Origin: Thermococcus bergensis | GTDB taxonomy: Archaea; Methanobacteriota_B; Thermococci; Thermococcales; Thermococcaceae | NCBI RefSeq assembly: GCF_020386975.1 | Contig: NZ_JABFNK010000005.1 | Span: forward strand, 620,001 to 684,000 | Direction of reading: 5' to 3' | DNA length: 64,000 nucleotides | Shown: in pieces, positions 32,547 to 41,672 of the stretch | Layout of the letters: every line of letters begins with the position of its first letter | Position numbering within the stretch: position 1 is the stretch's first letter | Notes under the pieces: generated by a model | Told to the model about the DNA's origin: nothing | What the model saw: the letters and a program-made list of their open reading frames with translations, nothing else | Databases searched by the model: none | Position numbers and translations under genes: made by a program

Positions 32547-33889
32547 ATACCTAGCCCCCCGAAGTTAAACCTCTTGGCCATCTTGGCCAATTTTCTTTTG
32601 TCCATACCCTTAAAGAATTTTTTCATTTGGTTGTACTGGTTAAGCAGTTCCTTCACGTCTCTTGTACTCGTGCCGGAACCCCTTGCTATCCTCTTGATTC
32701 TTGAGTAGTTTATTATCTCGGGGTTTTCGAGCTCTTCTTCTGTCATAGAATCCATGATAACTTTGAATTTTTTCAGCCTTTCCTCGCTTACCTTAATCAC
32801 CTCATCTGGAATAGAGTAGCCCATTCCCGGAATCATCTTCAGTATCTGCTGCAACGGCCCCATTTTTCTCATGGCCTCTAATTGGGCATACATGTCTTTG
32901 AGGTTAAACTTTCCTTTCAGGAACTTCTCAACGTCTTCTTCTTTAAATTCGGTCTCCTTGCTGAGTTCCTCAAACTTCTCCAGCAATCCTTGGATATCTC
33001 CTAACCCTAAGAGCCTTGAAACAAAACGTTTCGGGTCAAAGGGTTCCAGATCGTCTATTTTCTCACCAACACCGATGAACTTTATCGGGGCTCCGGTTGC
33101 TACAACGGCGGAAAGAGCACCTCCCCCTTTGGCTGAACCATCCAGTTTGGTTACAATTATCGACCCTATAGGAGTTGCCTCCTTAAAGGCCAGCGCCTGA
33201 TTATACGCCTGCTGCCCAATAGTTCCATCGATTACGAGGATAACTTCGTGGGGCTTTATCGCCTCGCTTATCTGCTTCATTTCCTCTATGAGTCCTTTCT
33301 CTTCCTTGTGCCTTCCTGCAGAGTCCACTATGATAATATCAACGCCCTTCTTTTTGAAGTACTCCACTCCCTCTTTGGCAAGCTTCACGGCATCTTTTTC
33401 TTCGGGATTTCCAAAAACCTCAATACCGTAAGGCTCCACCAGCTGCTTTAGCTGGAAATAAGCACCAGGGCGCCAGGTATCTGAACATACCAAGCCAACC
33501 TTATATCCATGCTTTTGGAAATACCTCGCAAGCTTTGCTATGCTTGTTGTTTTTCCTGATCCTTGAATACCAACGGTTAGGAGAACAGTCGGCTTTTCTT
33601 TTATTTCTATTGGCTTTGCTTCTTTTCCCAGGAAGTTTGTCAGCTCTTCATAAACTATCTTAATTATGTGCTCCTTTTTAGAAACTCCAGCCGGCGGCTT
33701 TTCTTCCAGGGCTCTCTTCTCAATTTTTTTGGTAAGATCGAGAACCAGACGTACATTAACGTCACTCGTAAGTAGGGCTCTCTGAATGTCTCTAACTACC
33801 TCTCTCACAAGAGCTTCATCAACAGTACTTGCACGCGCAAGCTTTCTTAAGGCGTTATTGAGTGACTGACCGAGCTTGTCTAATACCAT
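32543..33889 (-). CDS. srp54: Signal recognition particle protein SRP54
   Basis: 448 residues, usual length. N-domain helical bundle (residues 1-90), G domain with [10 protein letters not shown] (G1), [14 protein letters not shown] (G3), [11 protein letters not shown] (G4), then the Met-rich M domain with LPQQ-like [21 protein letters not shown] and the RNA-binding segment [13 protein letters not shown]. The GTPase binds 7S RNA and signal sequences and delivers ribosomes to FtsY and the Sec translocon. Its promoter TATA (GGTTTATAATCC on the opposite strand, about 33920-33932) gives a short leader. Confidence 0.97.
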   Translation of the reverse strand: MVLDKLGQSLNNALRKLARASTVDEALVREVVRDIQRALLTSDVNVRLVLDLTKKIEKRALEEKPPAGVSKKEHIIKIVYEELTNFLGKEAKPIEIKEKPTVLLTVGIQGSGKTTSIAKLARYFQKHGYKVGLVCSDTWRPGAYFQLKQLVEPYGIEVFGNPEEKDAVKLAKEGVEYFKKKGVDIIIVDSAGRHKEEKGLIEEMKQISEAIKPHEVILVIDGTIGQQAYNQALAFKEATPIGSIIVTKLDGSAKGGGALSAVVATGAPIKFIGVGEKIDDLEPFDPKRFVSRLLGLGDIQGLLEKFEELSKETEFKEEDVEKFLKGKFNLKDMYAQLEAMRKMGPLQQILKMIPGMGYSIPDEVIKVSEERLKKFKVIMDSMTEEELENPEIINYSRIKRIARGSGTSTRDVKELLNQYNQMKKFFKGMDKRKLAKMAKRFNFGGLGI

Positions 33890-34166
33890 TTTTCTCCACC
33901 ATATGAAAAAGCTGTCCTTAGGTTTATAATCCTTAGCTCTCCAATTTATGTATTTATGAGTTCATTTAGGAAAAGAAATCCTTTGAGAGTTGCTTTAATA
34001 GTTCACATATGTACATTAAACTTTGAAAACGATCACCTGGCTCCTTTTCAAGGAGTTTTGCATTTTACTGCTCATCCATAGCTAAAAAAGGGCTGAAAAT
34101 GTTTTTAAAGGAAATTAATTTAGTAATATTCGAGCGAGAACTTAAAAAAGAAAGGAGGTGAGAGAA

Positions 34167-34274
34167 ATGGACATACTACTGTGGCTTTATGATTATCTTT
34201 ACACAAAGGAGCTCGAAAAAAGAAAAAGAAGGCCAATAGTTGAGGAGCTTGCATTCCTTGAGCAGTTATACTAG
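34167..34274 (+). CDS. Small 35-residue protein with strong ribosome site
   Basis: The frame MDILLWLYDYLYTKE... ends ...FLEQLY and a TAG at 34272. AAAGGAGGTGAG lies 6-7 bases before ATG, one of the best ribosome sites in the window. The product has a hydrophobic aromatic N-terminal helix (LLWLYDYLY), a basic middle (EKRKRRP) and an acidic tail. A promoter (GTTTTTAAAG at about 34101-34110) sits upstream. The stop overlaps the 3' end of the convergent sugar transporter by 9 bp. Function unknown; short enough to be missed by usual gene callers. Confidence 0.6.
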   Translation: MDILLWLYDYLYTKELEKRKRRPIVEELAFLEQLY

Positions 34275-35549
34275 TTCCTCTCCTTTAGTTTCTTTTCCGA
34301 GGACAAGGACATCCAAAGCTCCCATAATTGAGATCACGGCCATTATAAGCACTGCTGCTCCTGCAGTTGAGGTTTCCATAATTTTCCCGGCCAATATTGG
34401 GGCCAATCCCCCTCCGATTCTTCCCATTGCTCCTGCCCATCCTGTTCCCGTTCCTCTGACTTCTGTTGGATAAAGTTCGGGAGTGTAGGCGTATATAGCT
34501 CCCCATGCTCCAAGATTGAAAAAGCTGAAGAGAATCGCGCTTGTGAGTATCATATTAACGTTTCCTGAGCTTGCATAGTGGTAGAACATGACTCCCGCTA
34601 AGCCAGATAGCAACAAATAAGTGGAGAGCGTTTTCTTCCTTCCTATTTTTTCGAGAAGATAAGCTGCGCTCCAGTATCCTGGTAACTGGGCTGTAGCAGT
34701 TATTAGAAAGTACTGAAAGCTCTTAAAGACGGTTATATTCAAAGTTGTTGCCAGAAACTTTGGAAGCCATATGAAGAAGCCGTAGTAAGCGAAGGCTATG
34801 CTGAACCATGCAATTGACAGCATTAGCGTTATTCTGCCATATTTTGTCCAGAGCTCGATTATCGTTATCTTTACTTGCTTACCCTCTTGCACCTTGATTT
34901 CCGCTTTTCTACCGAATATCCGCTCTACAATCCTATTAGCCTCTTCGGTTTTTCCTTTAAGGGCCAAAAACCTCGGGGACTCCGGAATCCAGAGTATTAT
35001 CGGGAGCAACAGCAATACACTTCCTCCAAACAGGAGAATGCTTCTCCAGCTGGCTTTTAAGAGGATTGCAACTATTCCTACTATTATGGTACCAATCGCC
35101 CAGAAACTTTCTAATATAGATATCATTGCACCTCTAACTTTTGCAGGCATGAATTCGGCAAAGTAGGAGCTTGCAACCGGTAAAGCTCCTCCCAGTCCAA
35201 GCCCTACTATAAACCTGAGGACTATGAGCTGATTTAAGCTATTGGCAAAGCTACTTGCGATGCTTCCCAATCCAAACAGCGAAACTGCAATGGTTAGGGC
35301 TTTTTTCCTTCCTATATAATCGGCAACTGTTCCGAAGAACCATGCTCCGAAGAGCATCCCCCATAATGCCGCGGACCCCATGGCTCCGAGCTTGCTTAAG
35401 CTACCCTGAAATGCAGGTTCTTTGCTTAACAAAGGAATTACAAAGCTTACAGAGAGAGTATTTACTGCTATAAATGCCCATACCGTTCCGAGAATTGCTA
35501 GGAGGATATAATGAAATCTTCCAAATTTTGCCTTGTCTATGACCTCCAT
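34266..35549 (-). CDS. MFS transporter, sugar-porter/metabolite type
   Basis: 427 residues with 12 predicted membrane helices. Signature motifs: GTVADYIGRKKAL (loop 2-3), RFIVGLGLGGALPVASSYFAEF (helix 4), WIPESPRFLALKGK after helix 6, LLEKIGRKKTLS (loop 8-9) and ELYPTEVRGTGTG (helix 10-11). These define the sugar-porter/organic-ion branch of the major facilitator superfamily, a proton symporter or facilitator in the cytoplasmic membrane. ATG 35549 follows GGTGATGATC. The promoter carries a clear palindromic operator, so the gene is probably repressed by a dimeric regulator. Confidence 0.88.
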   Translation of the reverse strand: MEVIDKAKFGRFHYILLAILGTVWAFIAVNTLSVSFVIPLLSKEPAFQGSLSKLGAMGSAALWGMLFGAWFFGTVADYIGRKKALTIAVSLFGLGSIASSFANSLNQLIVLRFIVGLGLGGALPVASSYFAEFMPAKVRGAMISILESFWAIGTIIVGIVAILLKASWRSILLFGGSVLLLLPIILWIPESPRFLALKGKTEEANRIVERIFGRKAEIKVQEGKQVKITIIELWTKYGRITLMLSIAWFSIAFAYYGFFIWLPKFLATTLNITVFKSFQYFLITATAQLPGYWSAAYLLEKIGRKKTLSTYLLLSGLAGVMFYHYASSGNVNMILTSAILFSFFNLGAWGAIYAYTPELYPTEVRGTGTGWAGAMGRIGGGLAPILAGKIMETSTAGAAVLIMAVISIMGALDVLVLGKETKGEELV

Positions 35550-35556
35550 GATCATC

Positions 35557-35574
35557 ACCGAACAAATGTTCGGT
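35557..35574. promoter_or_regulatory. Palindromic operator on the MFS transporter promoter
   Basis: Perfect 8-bp arms ACCGAACA (35557-35564) and TGTTCGGT (35567-35574) with a 2-bp spacer. The transporter's TATA box (GGTTTAAAAAGC on the minus strand, about 35579-35590) predicts transcription start near 35558, inside the palindrome. A bound dimer there would block start-site access. The regulator is unknown and not encoded beside it. Confidence 0.6.
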
Positions 35575-35616
35575 TAACGCTTTTTAAACCTATTGCGAAC
35601 CTTGAGGGGGGTAGGT

Positions 35617-36462
35617 ATGAAGATACACTACGAATGTTTTACCTGTATCGCAAATCAGTGCCAGAGGATAATTGAAATGAGCACCGAAGATCTAGCAAAA
35701 AGAAAGAAAGCTGCTGTTTTCAGCGCAAAACTTATGGGGAAGTTTGAAGAAGACTCAATACCCGCTATAGTTTCCAGCAAGATATTTTTTGATCTCTATG
35801 CGTTCCTTAGAGTTCAGGACCCATTTAAAGCCTACAAAGAGACCTCCAATAGGTTAGCGGAGAGAGTTCTAAATGATATTGAGAAAATCATGAAAATTGA
35901 CCTTAAAACGGCGTTAAAGCTTGCGATAGTAGGCAACGTAATCGACTTTGCCGTTGGATACTCGCCAGAAAAGATTGAAGAAGATATAATGAGGCTCATT
36001 AAAGAAGACCTCTACATAGACCGCTCTGAAGAGCTCTTTGAAAAACTTGGAAACGCCAAGGTCTTGCTGTACCTTACCGACAACTGCGGGGAGATATACT
36101 TTGACAGGCTATTCTTGAGAAAGGTTCAAGAAGCTTTTCCTCACCTGAAAATCTACATTGCCGGAAAGGAAGCTCCGATAATAAACGATGCCACAGTAGA
36201 AGATTTAAAAGCGGCTAAACTCGATGAAATCGGGACGATAATTTCAACGGGTTCTAGGATTGTGGGTGTTCCATTTGGAGAGGTCTCAGAAGAATTTATG
36301 GAGATTTTTGAAAAAGCCGACGTCATTATTGCAAAAGGACAGGGGAACTTTGAGACCCTCAGTGAAATTAACGATAAGCGCGTCTTTTATCTTCTGAAGG
36401 CGAAGTGCCGCCCGGTAGCAAGGGAATTGGGGGTTCCTCACGGAAGCATGGTGTGCATATAG
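35617..36462 (+). CDS. DUF89 (ARMT1-like) damage-control phosphatase family protein
   Basis: 281 residues. The N terminus carries YECFTCIANQC. The catalytic region shows GNVIDFAVGY, LTDNCGEIYFDRLFL, KEAPIINDAT and AKGQGNFETLSE; the Asp-Asn pair in TDNCGE and the Asn in QGNFE bind the metal. DUF89 enzymes remove phosphate from damaged sugar phosphates and related metabolites. ATG 35617 follows GGGGGTAGGT. It is divergent from the sugar transporter, separated by 67 bp that hold both promoters. Confidence 0.87.
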   Translation: MKIHYECFTCIANQCQRIIEMSTEDLAKRKKAAVFSAKLMGKFEEDSIPAIVSSKIFFDLYAFLRVQDPFKAYKETSNRLAERVLNDIEKIMKIDLKTALKLAIVGNVIDFAVGYSPEKIEEDIMRLIKEDLYIDRSEELFEKLGNAKVLLYLTDNCGEIYFDRLFLRKVQEAFPHLKIYIAGKEAPIINDATVEDLKAAKLDEIGTIISTGSRIVGVPFGEVSEEFMEIFEKADVIIAKGQGNFETLSEINDKRVFYLLKAKCRPVARELGVPHGSMVCI

Positions 36463-36544
36463 ACATCTGACGATACTATCCTTGACAAGCATCGATTAGA
36501 AAGGCTTTTATACTTTGAAGTTGTATAATATAGTGGTGATGTCT

Positions 36545-36754
36545 ATGTCAACGATAATTAAAAAGGATTTAAAGAAGTTCATGAAAGAACTAAAACTTCA
36601 TTACGACGATGTCTGGCGCGTTCCTTCAAGCGAGTACCTTAAGAAGCCTGATTTTGTTGTAGTGGATCCTAAAACTGGCAAAAAAATGAAGGTTAGCTTC
36701 GTGTCATTAGATGATGGCGAGGTTGTTAGTGTAGTTTATGACGAACTTAGCTAG
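36545..36754 (+). CDS. Conserved small basic protein of unknown function
   Basis: 69 residues from ATG 36545 (GGTGATGTCT upstream); an ATG two codons earlier is the alternative. The sequence has a Lys-rich N-terminal helix (IIKKDLKKFMKELKLHYDDVW) and a beta hairpin (FVVVDPKTGKKMKVSFVSLDDG). I recognise no family. A TATA (GCTTTTATAC, about 36503-36512) lies upstream, so it has its own promoter. Confidence 0.7.
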   Translation: MSTIIKKDLKKFMKELKLHYDDVWRVPSSEYLKKPDFVVVDPKTGKKMKVSFVSLDDGEVVSVVYDELS

Positions 36755-36860
36755 TTCGTTTTTTGACGAATTTCTTTCCGTCTTTTGTTTTATGGCTGTA
36801 AAATAAAAATCGTCAAAACGGTTAAATATTTCTTTGTCCAATTTTCTATGATGAGGAACA

Positions 36861-37907
36861 ATGAAAGATGCCGTGATTAATGATATTTTTGATCTCGTCG
36901 GGATAATAGCGGATCCAAAAATTAGGGCACTTACATACGCTAATATCGGAGTCGAACTTTTTCGCATGGGCAACAAAAAGTACAAAGATGCCTTTAGAAA
37001 AGCCCTAGAGACTGCAGAGGAAATTGAAGATGCTGCTGAACTTACTTTTCTGCTTATTCAAATTGCCACTTATTTGGGGGAAACAAACAAAGCCATTGCT
37101 ATAGGAGTTTTTGACAGGGTTCTCGAACTAGTCGAGCGCATGCCTTCTAAAACACGGAATAGTGCGCTGGAAAAGATGGTAGAAGCTGCGTTAAAACTCA
37201 AGCTCTACGATTTAGCTGTTTCTTATGCGATGAAAATCAAAGACGATAAAGTGAGAAATAGCATGCTTATTCCAATCATCAAAGGATATCTGTCCGAAGG
37301 TCAGCTTGCTAAGGCAATTAAAGTCTCAAAAGAGTTGCTTGAAGAACCCTGGAGCTCAATGGCGAAATCAGAGATAATAAAATATCACATTAAGAGCGGA
37401 GAAATCACAAATGCCCTGGACATCTTTAACACGATCGAGGAAAACAGAGAGAGGTTCATCAGCGAGATTGTGGAAGAGCTTGTTGAGTCTCCCGAGCATG
37501 TTTCAAAGTTCTTTGAACTCCTGAGAGGGGAAGAATTAGTAATCGCTGCAAAGAAACTGCTGGACATTTTAATAAAATCTCCGACGAGAGAATACATCGA
37601 GCTGGTGGAGAGGATTGCGGAGAGAATACCTGATGAGAGCGTGCAGGTAAAGGTAGTGGCATTTTTAACAAGGGTCGGAGAAAAAGAAAATGCCCTAAAA
37701 TATGCAAACAGAATGCAGAATGACTATTTACGCTCCTTGGCATTTGGAGAAATTGCTTTGGGTTACCTAAAGGAGAACGACCTGGATCGGGCCATAGAAA
37801 CGGTAGAACACGTTAGAGATTTAAAATGGAACTCACGGCTTTTGGCGGAGATACTGATCAAGATTCTAAAACTTACAGCAGAAGGGGAATCCAAGCAGGG
37901 ACATTAG
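36861..37907 (+). CDS. Alpha-helical repeat (TPR/HEAT-like) protein
   Basis: 348 residues, nearly all helical, with repeating units of about 32-36 residues such as DAFRKALETAEEI, LAVSYAMKIKDDKVRNSML, KAIKVSKELLEEPW and ALKYANRMQNDYLRSLAFGEIALGYLKENDLDRAIETVEHV. No signal peptide or membrane segment, so probably a cytoplasmic scaffold. Function unknown. A TATA-like GGTTAAATA is at about 36819-36827. The MTA phosphorylase gene follows after 39 bp. Confidence 0.75.
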   Translation: MKDAVINDIFDLVGIIADPKIRALTYANIGVELFRMGNKKYKDAFRKALETAEEIEDAAELTFLLIQIATYLGETNKAIAIGVFDRVLELVERMPSKTRNSALEKMVEAALKLKLYDLAVSYAMKIKDDKVRNSMLIPIIKGYLSEGQLAKAIKVSKELLEEPWSSMAKSEIIKYHIKSGEITNALDIFNTIEENRERFISEIVEELVESPEHVSKFFELLRGEELVIAAKKLLDILIKSPTREYIELVERIAERIPDESVQVKVVAFLTRVGEKENALKYANRMQNDYLRSLAFGEIALGYLKENDLDRAIETVEHVRDLKWNSRLLAEILIKILKLTAEGESKQGH

Positions 37908-37946
37908 CTTTAAATTCTTTTCTTCCAACTTTTTCCGGTGATGCTT

Positions 37947-38747
37947 GTGGTAAGGATAGCAATAATAGGTGGCTCTGGAGTTTACGATCCAAAGCTCTTG
38001 GAAAACATAAGAGAGAAAAGAGTTGAAACCCCCTATGGGGATATTAAGGTGAAAATTGGGACGTATAAAGGGGAGGAAATAGCCTTTCTGGCAAGGCACG
38101 GAGAAAAGCATAGCGTTCCACCGCACAAGATAAACTACCGCGCCAACATATGGGGGTTGCATGAGCTCGGCGTCGAGAGGATACTCGCAACTTCTGCAGT
38201 TGGATCCCTAAACGAAGCCATGAAGCCGGGGGATTTCGTTATACTTGACCAGCTCATTGATTTTACAAAAAACAGGGTTTATACTTTCTATGATGGAGAA
38301 GATTCACCCCATGAAAGGAAGTTCGTTGCTCATGTTGATTTCACCGACCCCTACTGTCCAGAGCTTAGAGATGCTTTAATAAGAGCAGCCAAAGAGTTAG
38401 GCTTCAGCTATCACCCGAGAGGGACTTACGCTGCAATGGAAGGGCCCAGATTTGAAACAAGGGCGGAGATTAGAGCGTTGAAAATCCTCGGTGCTGATGT
38501 GGTAGGGATGACTCAATCTCCTGAGGCAATCTTGGCAAGGGAGCTTGAGATGTGCTATGCGAGTGTTGCCATTGTGACCAACTATGCCGCTGGCATAAGC
38601 AAGACCAAGCTCACCCATTCGGAAGTTGTGGAACTCATGCAGCAAAAAAGCGAGGAAATTAAGCTCCTTTTAATGAAATCTGTGGAGTACATTCCAAAGA
38701 TCAGGAGATGTGCGTGCAAAGACGCTTTAAAAGGTGCCACTGGGTGA
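37947..38747 (+). CDS. mtnP: S-methyl-5'-thioadenosine phosphorylase (MTAP)
   Basis: 266 residues. The start GTG at 37947 gives MVRIAIIGGSGVYD, with GGTGAT 4-5 bases upstream; ATG 37941 would overlap that site. Motifs: the phosphate site RHGEKHSVPPHKINYRAN, EGPRFETRAEI, GMTQSPEAILARE and TNYAAG. The C-terminal RRCACKDALKGA holds the CxC disulfide pair known from hyperthermophilic MTAPII, which stabilises the hexamer. It splits methylthioadenosine (or adenosine) with phosphate, feeding the MtnA-type isomerase at 2562-3626. Confidence 0.93.
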   Translation: MVRIAIIGGSGVYDPKLLENIREKRVETPYGDIKVKIGTYKGEEIAFLARHGEKHSVPPHKINYRANIWGLHELGVERILATSAVGSLNEAMKPGDFVILDQLIDFTKNRVYTFYDGEDSPHERKFVAHVDFTDPYCPELRDALIRAAKELGFSYHPRGTYAAMEGPRFETRAEIRALKILGADVVGMTQSPEAILARELEMCYASVAIVTNYAAGISKTKLTHSEVVELMQQKSEEIKLLLMKSVEYIPKIRRCACKDALKGATG

Positions 38748-39035
38748 TTATCTTCTTCTATCTTTTCAACTTAAGTTTGCTTCTGGTAATTTCTTGGAAG
38801 GTATAACTTCTAAGTTATTATTTTGAAGATACACTGTTTCTATTCTCGGTGGAGGAATTTTTCTACTGCCCACACTAGAAATTTGTAAATATTGTCTTGG
38901 ACAAAAACAAATGTTTTTATACCAATAACTCCATAAATATAAATGATATTATTAACATACTGCCGTCAGCTCTTTTCTTTGAGGTTGGTGGTGGTATTGT
39001 TAATAATGTCAGTCGAGATGATGGAGGGTCTCGAG
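38748..39035. other. 288-bp AT-rich intergenic region
   Basis: No gene seen on either strand. Several T-runs near 38755-38775 can terminate the MTA phosphorylase transcript. A TATA-like GTTTTTATACC at about 38913-38923 is the best promoter candidate for the beta-propeller gene, with a long leader of about 90 bases. Confidence 0.5.
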
Positions 39036-40595
39036 ATGAAGAAAACGCTGGAAAAATTGGGGGTCCCGTTCTTTTTGGTATTATTACTTGGGATGTTTTT
39101 TGGAATACCACAAGTGAGTGCGGCAACGGATTATGAGCTCCTCTGGCATAAGACCCATAATTTCTGGCTCTCTGAAGGCGTAGGGGGCATTGATGTTGCC
39201 TCAAATGGTGATATAGTAGTGGTGGGACATACGTACTTTTCTGCATTTTTCCAGAGGTTCTTGATCTTCAAAACCGACGAGAATGGCACTCTTAAGTGGA
39301 ACCAAACATTAAATTACAGTCACATAGGTTATGCTGTTAAGGTTCTTTCGAATGGCGATATTATAGCAGCAGGATATGCATTTGGATTTCTTTCTCCAAG
39401 TCATCTAACAATATCCAGATTTGACAGTGAAGGCAACGAAAAATGGCATAGTGCCTATTACGTGGGCTCCTCAGAGGTTATCTATGGGGCTGCCATCGCT
39501 TCCAATGGAGACGTTATAGTTGTAGGTAGTAAATACGGAGGGTCTTCAGAAGGTGGAGAAAACGGGAAGTACCTAGGAGATGGAGGAGAATCCCCTGGTA
39601 ATGACGTATGGGCTCTTAGACTCAATGAAAATGCCACGGTAAAGTGGGAAAAGACCTTTGATGTAACTGGGGACGACATTGCTCATGGAGTTACTATTGC
39701 TTCAAACGGAGATCTTATAGTGGTGGGGGAATCAGGAAGCTATTATTCCAAGGATTTTTTGGTTCTAAGGCTTGATGAGAATGGTAACCTGATCTGGCAA
39801 AATGCCTACAACAAAAACAGCTTAGATGTTGCCAATGCAGTTTCGACGGCTTCTAATGGAGACATTATAGTCGTTGGTCAAACTGGAGAAAGTGAAAATG
39901 CATTAGAAGATATTTGGATTGTCAGAGTATCTAGTAGCGGAACTCTAAAATGGGAAAAACAATTTGGGGGAGAATCAATGGACTTTGCCTATGCTGTAAG
40001 GGCTCTCTCCAACGGTGACATTGCAGTTGCGGGCTTCACTAAAAGCTTCGGTGAACCAAAAGGAGACGCCTGGATTTTGGTTTTAGACAGCTCGGGAAAC
40101 GTAAAGTGGAACTATACACACGACGAAGGTTACAAAGAGGTTATCCACTCGATCGATATTGCGCCGAATGGTAATCTCATAGCAGCAGGATGGTCAACAG
40201 GGGATTATGTGGATAGCATACTGCTAATGGCAATAAAACCACCCGGATCCGAATTTATCCCTATCAGAGAAAGAGAACCCCAAGAGAATCCCTATCTTTT
40301 AATTGCCCGTGTATGGACTGAGCGGTTCCTCATGTATCATGACATATTTGATGAGCTATATGAGAGGGCAGTTTCGCTGGGTGTTGATAACGAAACTTTA
40401 GAAACTTCGTTGGGGCTTCATAATAATGCCACCAGCTTAATTCTGGACGCCTGGAGGTGCAACACTCTAGAAGAGGTACTTAGAAAAATGAAATTCGGAA
40501 TACCAAAACTCTACAGCATCAGGAGAGCACTTCTAATGGAACTTGAAGCAATAGAGCTTCTAAAGGATGTAATAACTGAGTTGCAGCCTCACTGA
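39036..40595 (+). CDS. Secreted beta-propeller protein
   Basis: 519 residues. ATG 39036 follows GGAGGG. A signal peptide (VPFFLVLLLGMFFGIPQVSAA) covers residues about 9-29. From about 35 to 400 there are seven or eight repeats of about 45-55 residues with the pattern SNGDIVVVG...LRLDENGNLKWE, typical of bacterial and archaeal delta-60-like propeller blades. The last 100 residues are helical (IARVWTERFLMYHDIFDELYERA). It is likely exported or surface-bound; ligand unknown. Next to tRNA-Gly on the other strand. Confidence 0.83.
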   Translation: MKKTLEKLGVPFFLVLLLGMFFGIPQVSAATDYELLWHKTHNFWLSEGVGGIDVASNGDIVVVGHTYFSAFFQRFLIFKTDENGTLKWNQTLNYSHIGYAVKVLSNGDIIAAGYAFGFLSPSHLTISRFDSEGNEKWHSAYYVGSSEVIYGAAIASNGDVIVVGSKYGGSSEGGENGKYLGDGGESPGNDVWALRLNENATVKWEKTFDVTGDDIAHGVTIASNGDLIVVGESGSYYSKDFLVLRLDENGNLIWQNAYNKNSLDVANAVSTASNGDIIVVGQTGESENALEDIWIVRVSSSGTLKWEKQFGGESMDFAYAVRALSNGDIAVAGFTKSFGEPKGDAWILVLDSSGNVKWNYTHDEGYKEVIHSIDIAPNGNLIAAGWSTGDYVDSILLMAIKPPGSEFIPIREREPQENPYLLIARVWTERFLMYHDIFDELYERAVSLGVDNETLETSLGLHNNATSLILDAWRCNTLEEVLRKMKFGIPKLYSIRRALLMELEAIELLKDVITELQPH

Positions 40596-40597
40596 TT

Positions 40598-40616
40598 CTT
40601 TTTTTATGTTTTTAGA
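40598..40616 (+). terminator. T-rich terminator after the beta-propeller gene
   Basis: Two T-runs (seven T then five T) follow the stop codon directly, the usual archaeal intrinsic termination signal, between this gene and the convergent tRNA-Gly. Confidence 0.5.
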
Positions 40617-40658
40617 AGTTTGGGTTTTGGTCATCAAAAGAACTTTAAGAACAAATTG

Positions 40659-40736
40659 TGGTGCGGTGGCCGGGATTTGAACCCGGGCCCGCGGCGTGGC
40701 AGGCCGCTGTCCTGGGCCAGGCTAGACTACCACCGC
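40659..40736 (-). tRNA. tRNA-Gly (anticodon GCC)
   Basis: The minus-strand transcript starts GCGGTGG and ends CCACCGC-A-CCA, a perfect acceptor stem with encoded CCA (40659-40661). The anticodon arm GCGGC / CTGCCAC / GCCGC gives GCC. The T arm has GGTTCAAAT. A TATA box AATTTATAAAG at about 40764-40776 on the minus strand is about 30 bp upstream and survived the IS insertion that starts 15 bp further on. Confidence 0.97.
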
Positions 40737-40790
40737 ACAAGCCCGGTAGATAATCACTTGCAGACGCTTTATAAATTTTTCGCCTTAATG

Positions 40791-41659
40791 GGGCGTGTTT
40801 ATAGTAACCTTTATTAGGGTTTTTGCCGAATTCTTTCAGGTGGTTGCCGTGATCCCCAGATGGGATCACAGACTCAAAGACCCTGAAAGCGTGGCATTCA
40901 CAATTCTTGACGTTTTAGCAGACTTCGAATCAGAAGGAAAGCTGAAGAACCTGCCAAAATCCAAAAAATTTCCAGTAAAAACAATACTGGCAATACTCCT
41001 CTTTAAACAATACTACAACCTACCCCTCAGAGACGCCCAGCACTACGGCAGAAAATTCTTCGGAGCAAACATTCACTACTCAACCCTCCACAACTGGGAG
41101 AAAAAGCTGAACCTCGAAGAACTGACAAACCACCTCCTGAAAAAACTCCAGAAATTACCCTACGCCAGCACTCAAGCAGACTCAACCATTATCACAAATA
41201 AAAAAAGGGCAGGATAGAAGTTCAGGCAATAACGAGAATCCTGCCGGGTTTACTGTATCCGGTTGCTGTGAGGATCACAACTTCTGAGAACGAGCTGATT
41301 GAACTCCTGCCGGAGGGTTCTGGGAATTTTTATGCTGATGGGGCTTATGATTCAAAGAAAGTTCTGAACACTGTGGTGGAAAAGGGTTATCGGCCGATTG
41401 TTAAGAAAACTAAGAACCCTCCAGGTGGTTTTGGTAGTAAGAGGAGAGATAGAGTGTTTTCTGAAGAAGAGTACAGGCATAGGAATCCTCATGAGGGGTT
41501 CTGGGGTGCGTTTACAACGTGGTTTGGCAGTAGGATCCCCTGTTTTCTGAAAAAGACTACTGTAACCCGAATCCTGCTTGGGGTAATGTGTTATGGTCTG
41601 AAAATCCTCCTCAGAGTCAAATACTGTTTAAATAACAGGGGGTGAAACTAAACACGCCC
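40791..41659 (+). mobile_element. 869-bp insertion sequence, copy A
   Basis: Perfect 11-bp terminal inverted repeats GGGCGTGTTTA / TAAACACGCCC bound the element, flanked by the 10-bp target duplication CGCCTTAATG (40781-40790 and 41660-41669). It encodes one DDE transposase in two frames joined by a -1 shift. An identical-length copy in the opposite orientation lies at 43099-43967. The IS family name is not certain; the frame-shifted DDE enzyme and long target duplication recall IS1/IS4-like groups. Confidence 0.93.
40849..41645 (+). CDS. DDE transposase expressed by -1 frameshift (copy A)
   Basis: Frame 1 starts best at GTG 40849 (AGGTGG 5 bases upstream) and ends at TAG 41215. Frame 2 is open from 41202 to 41645. 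A run of seven A (41200-41206) in AATAAAAAAAGGGC lets a -1 slip join them, giving TIITNKKKGRIEVQAIT and so on. The joined protein of about 265 residues has Asp in QADSTII, Asp in YADGAYDSKK and Glu in PHEGFWGAF, the DDE triad, so the second frame holds two of three catalytic residues and the slip is required. Copy B has the same arrangement, so this is a conserved feature and not decay. Confidence 0.85.
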
Positions 41660-41672
41660 CGCCTTAATGCTT

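Noticed and set aside
33890-34100. A second small gene between srp54 and the 35-residue protein
   Set aside because: No frame with a ribosome site was seen; only the srp54 promoter is supported.
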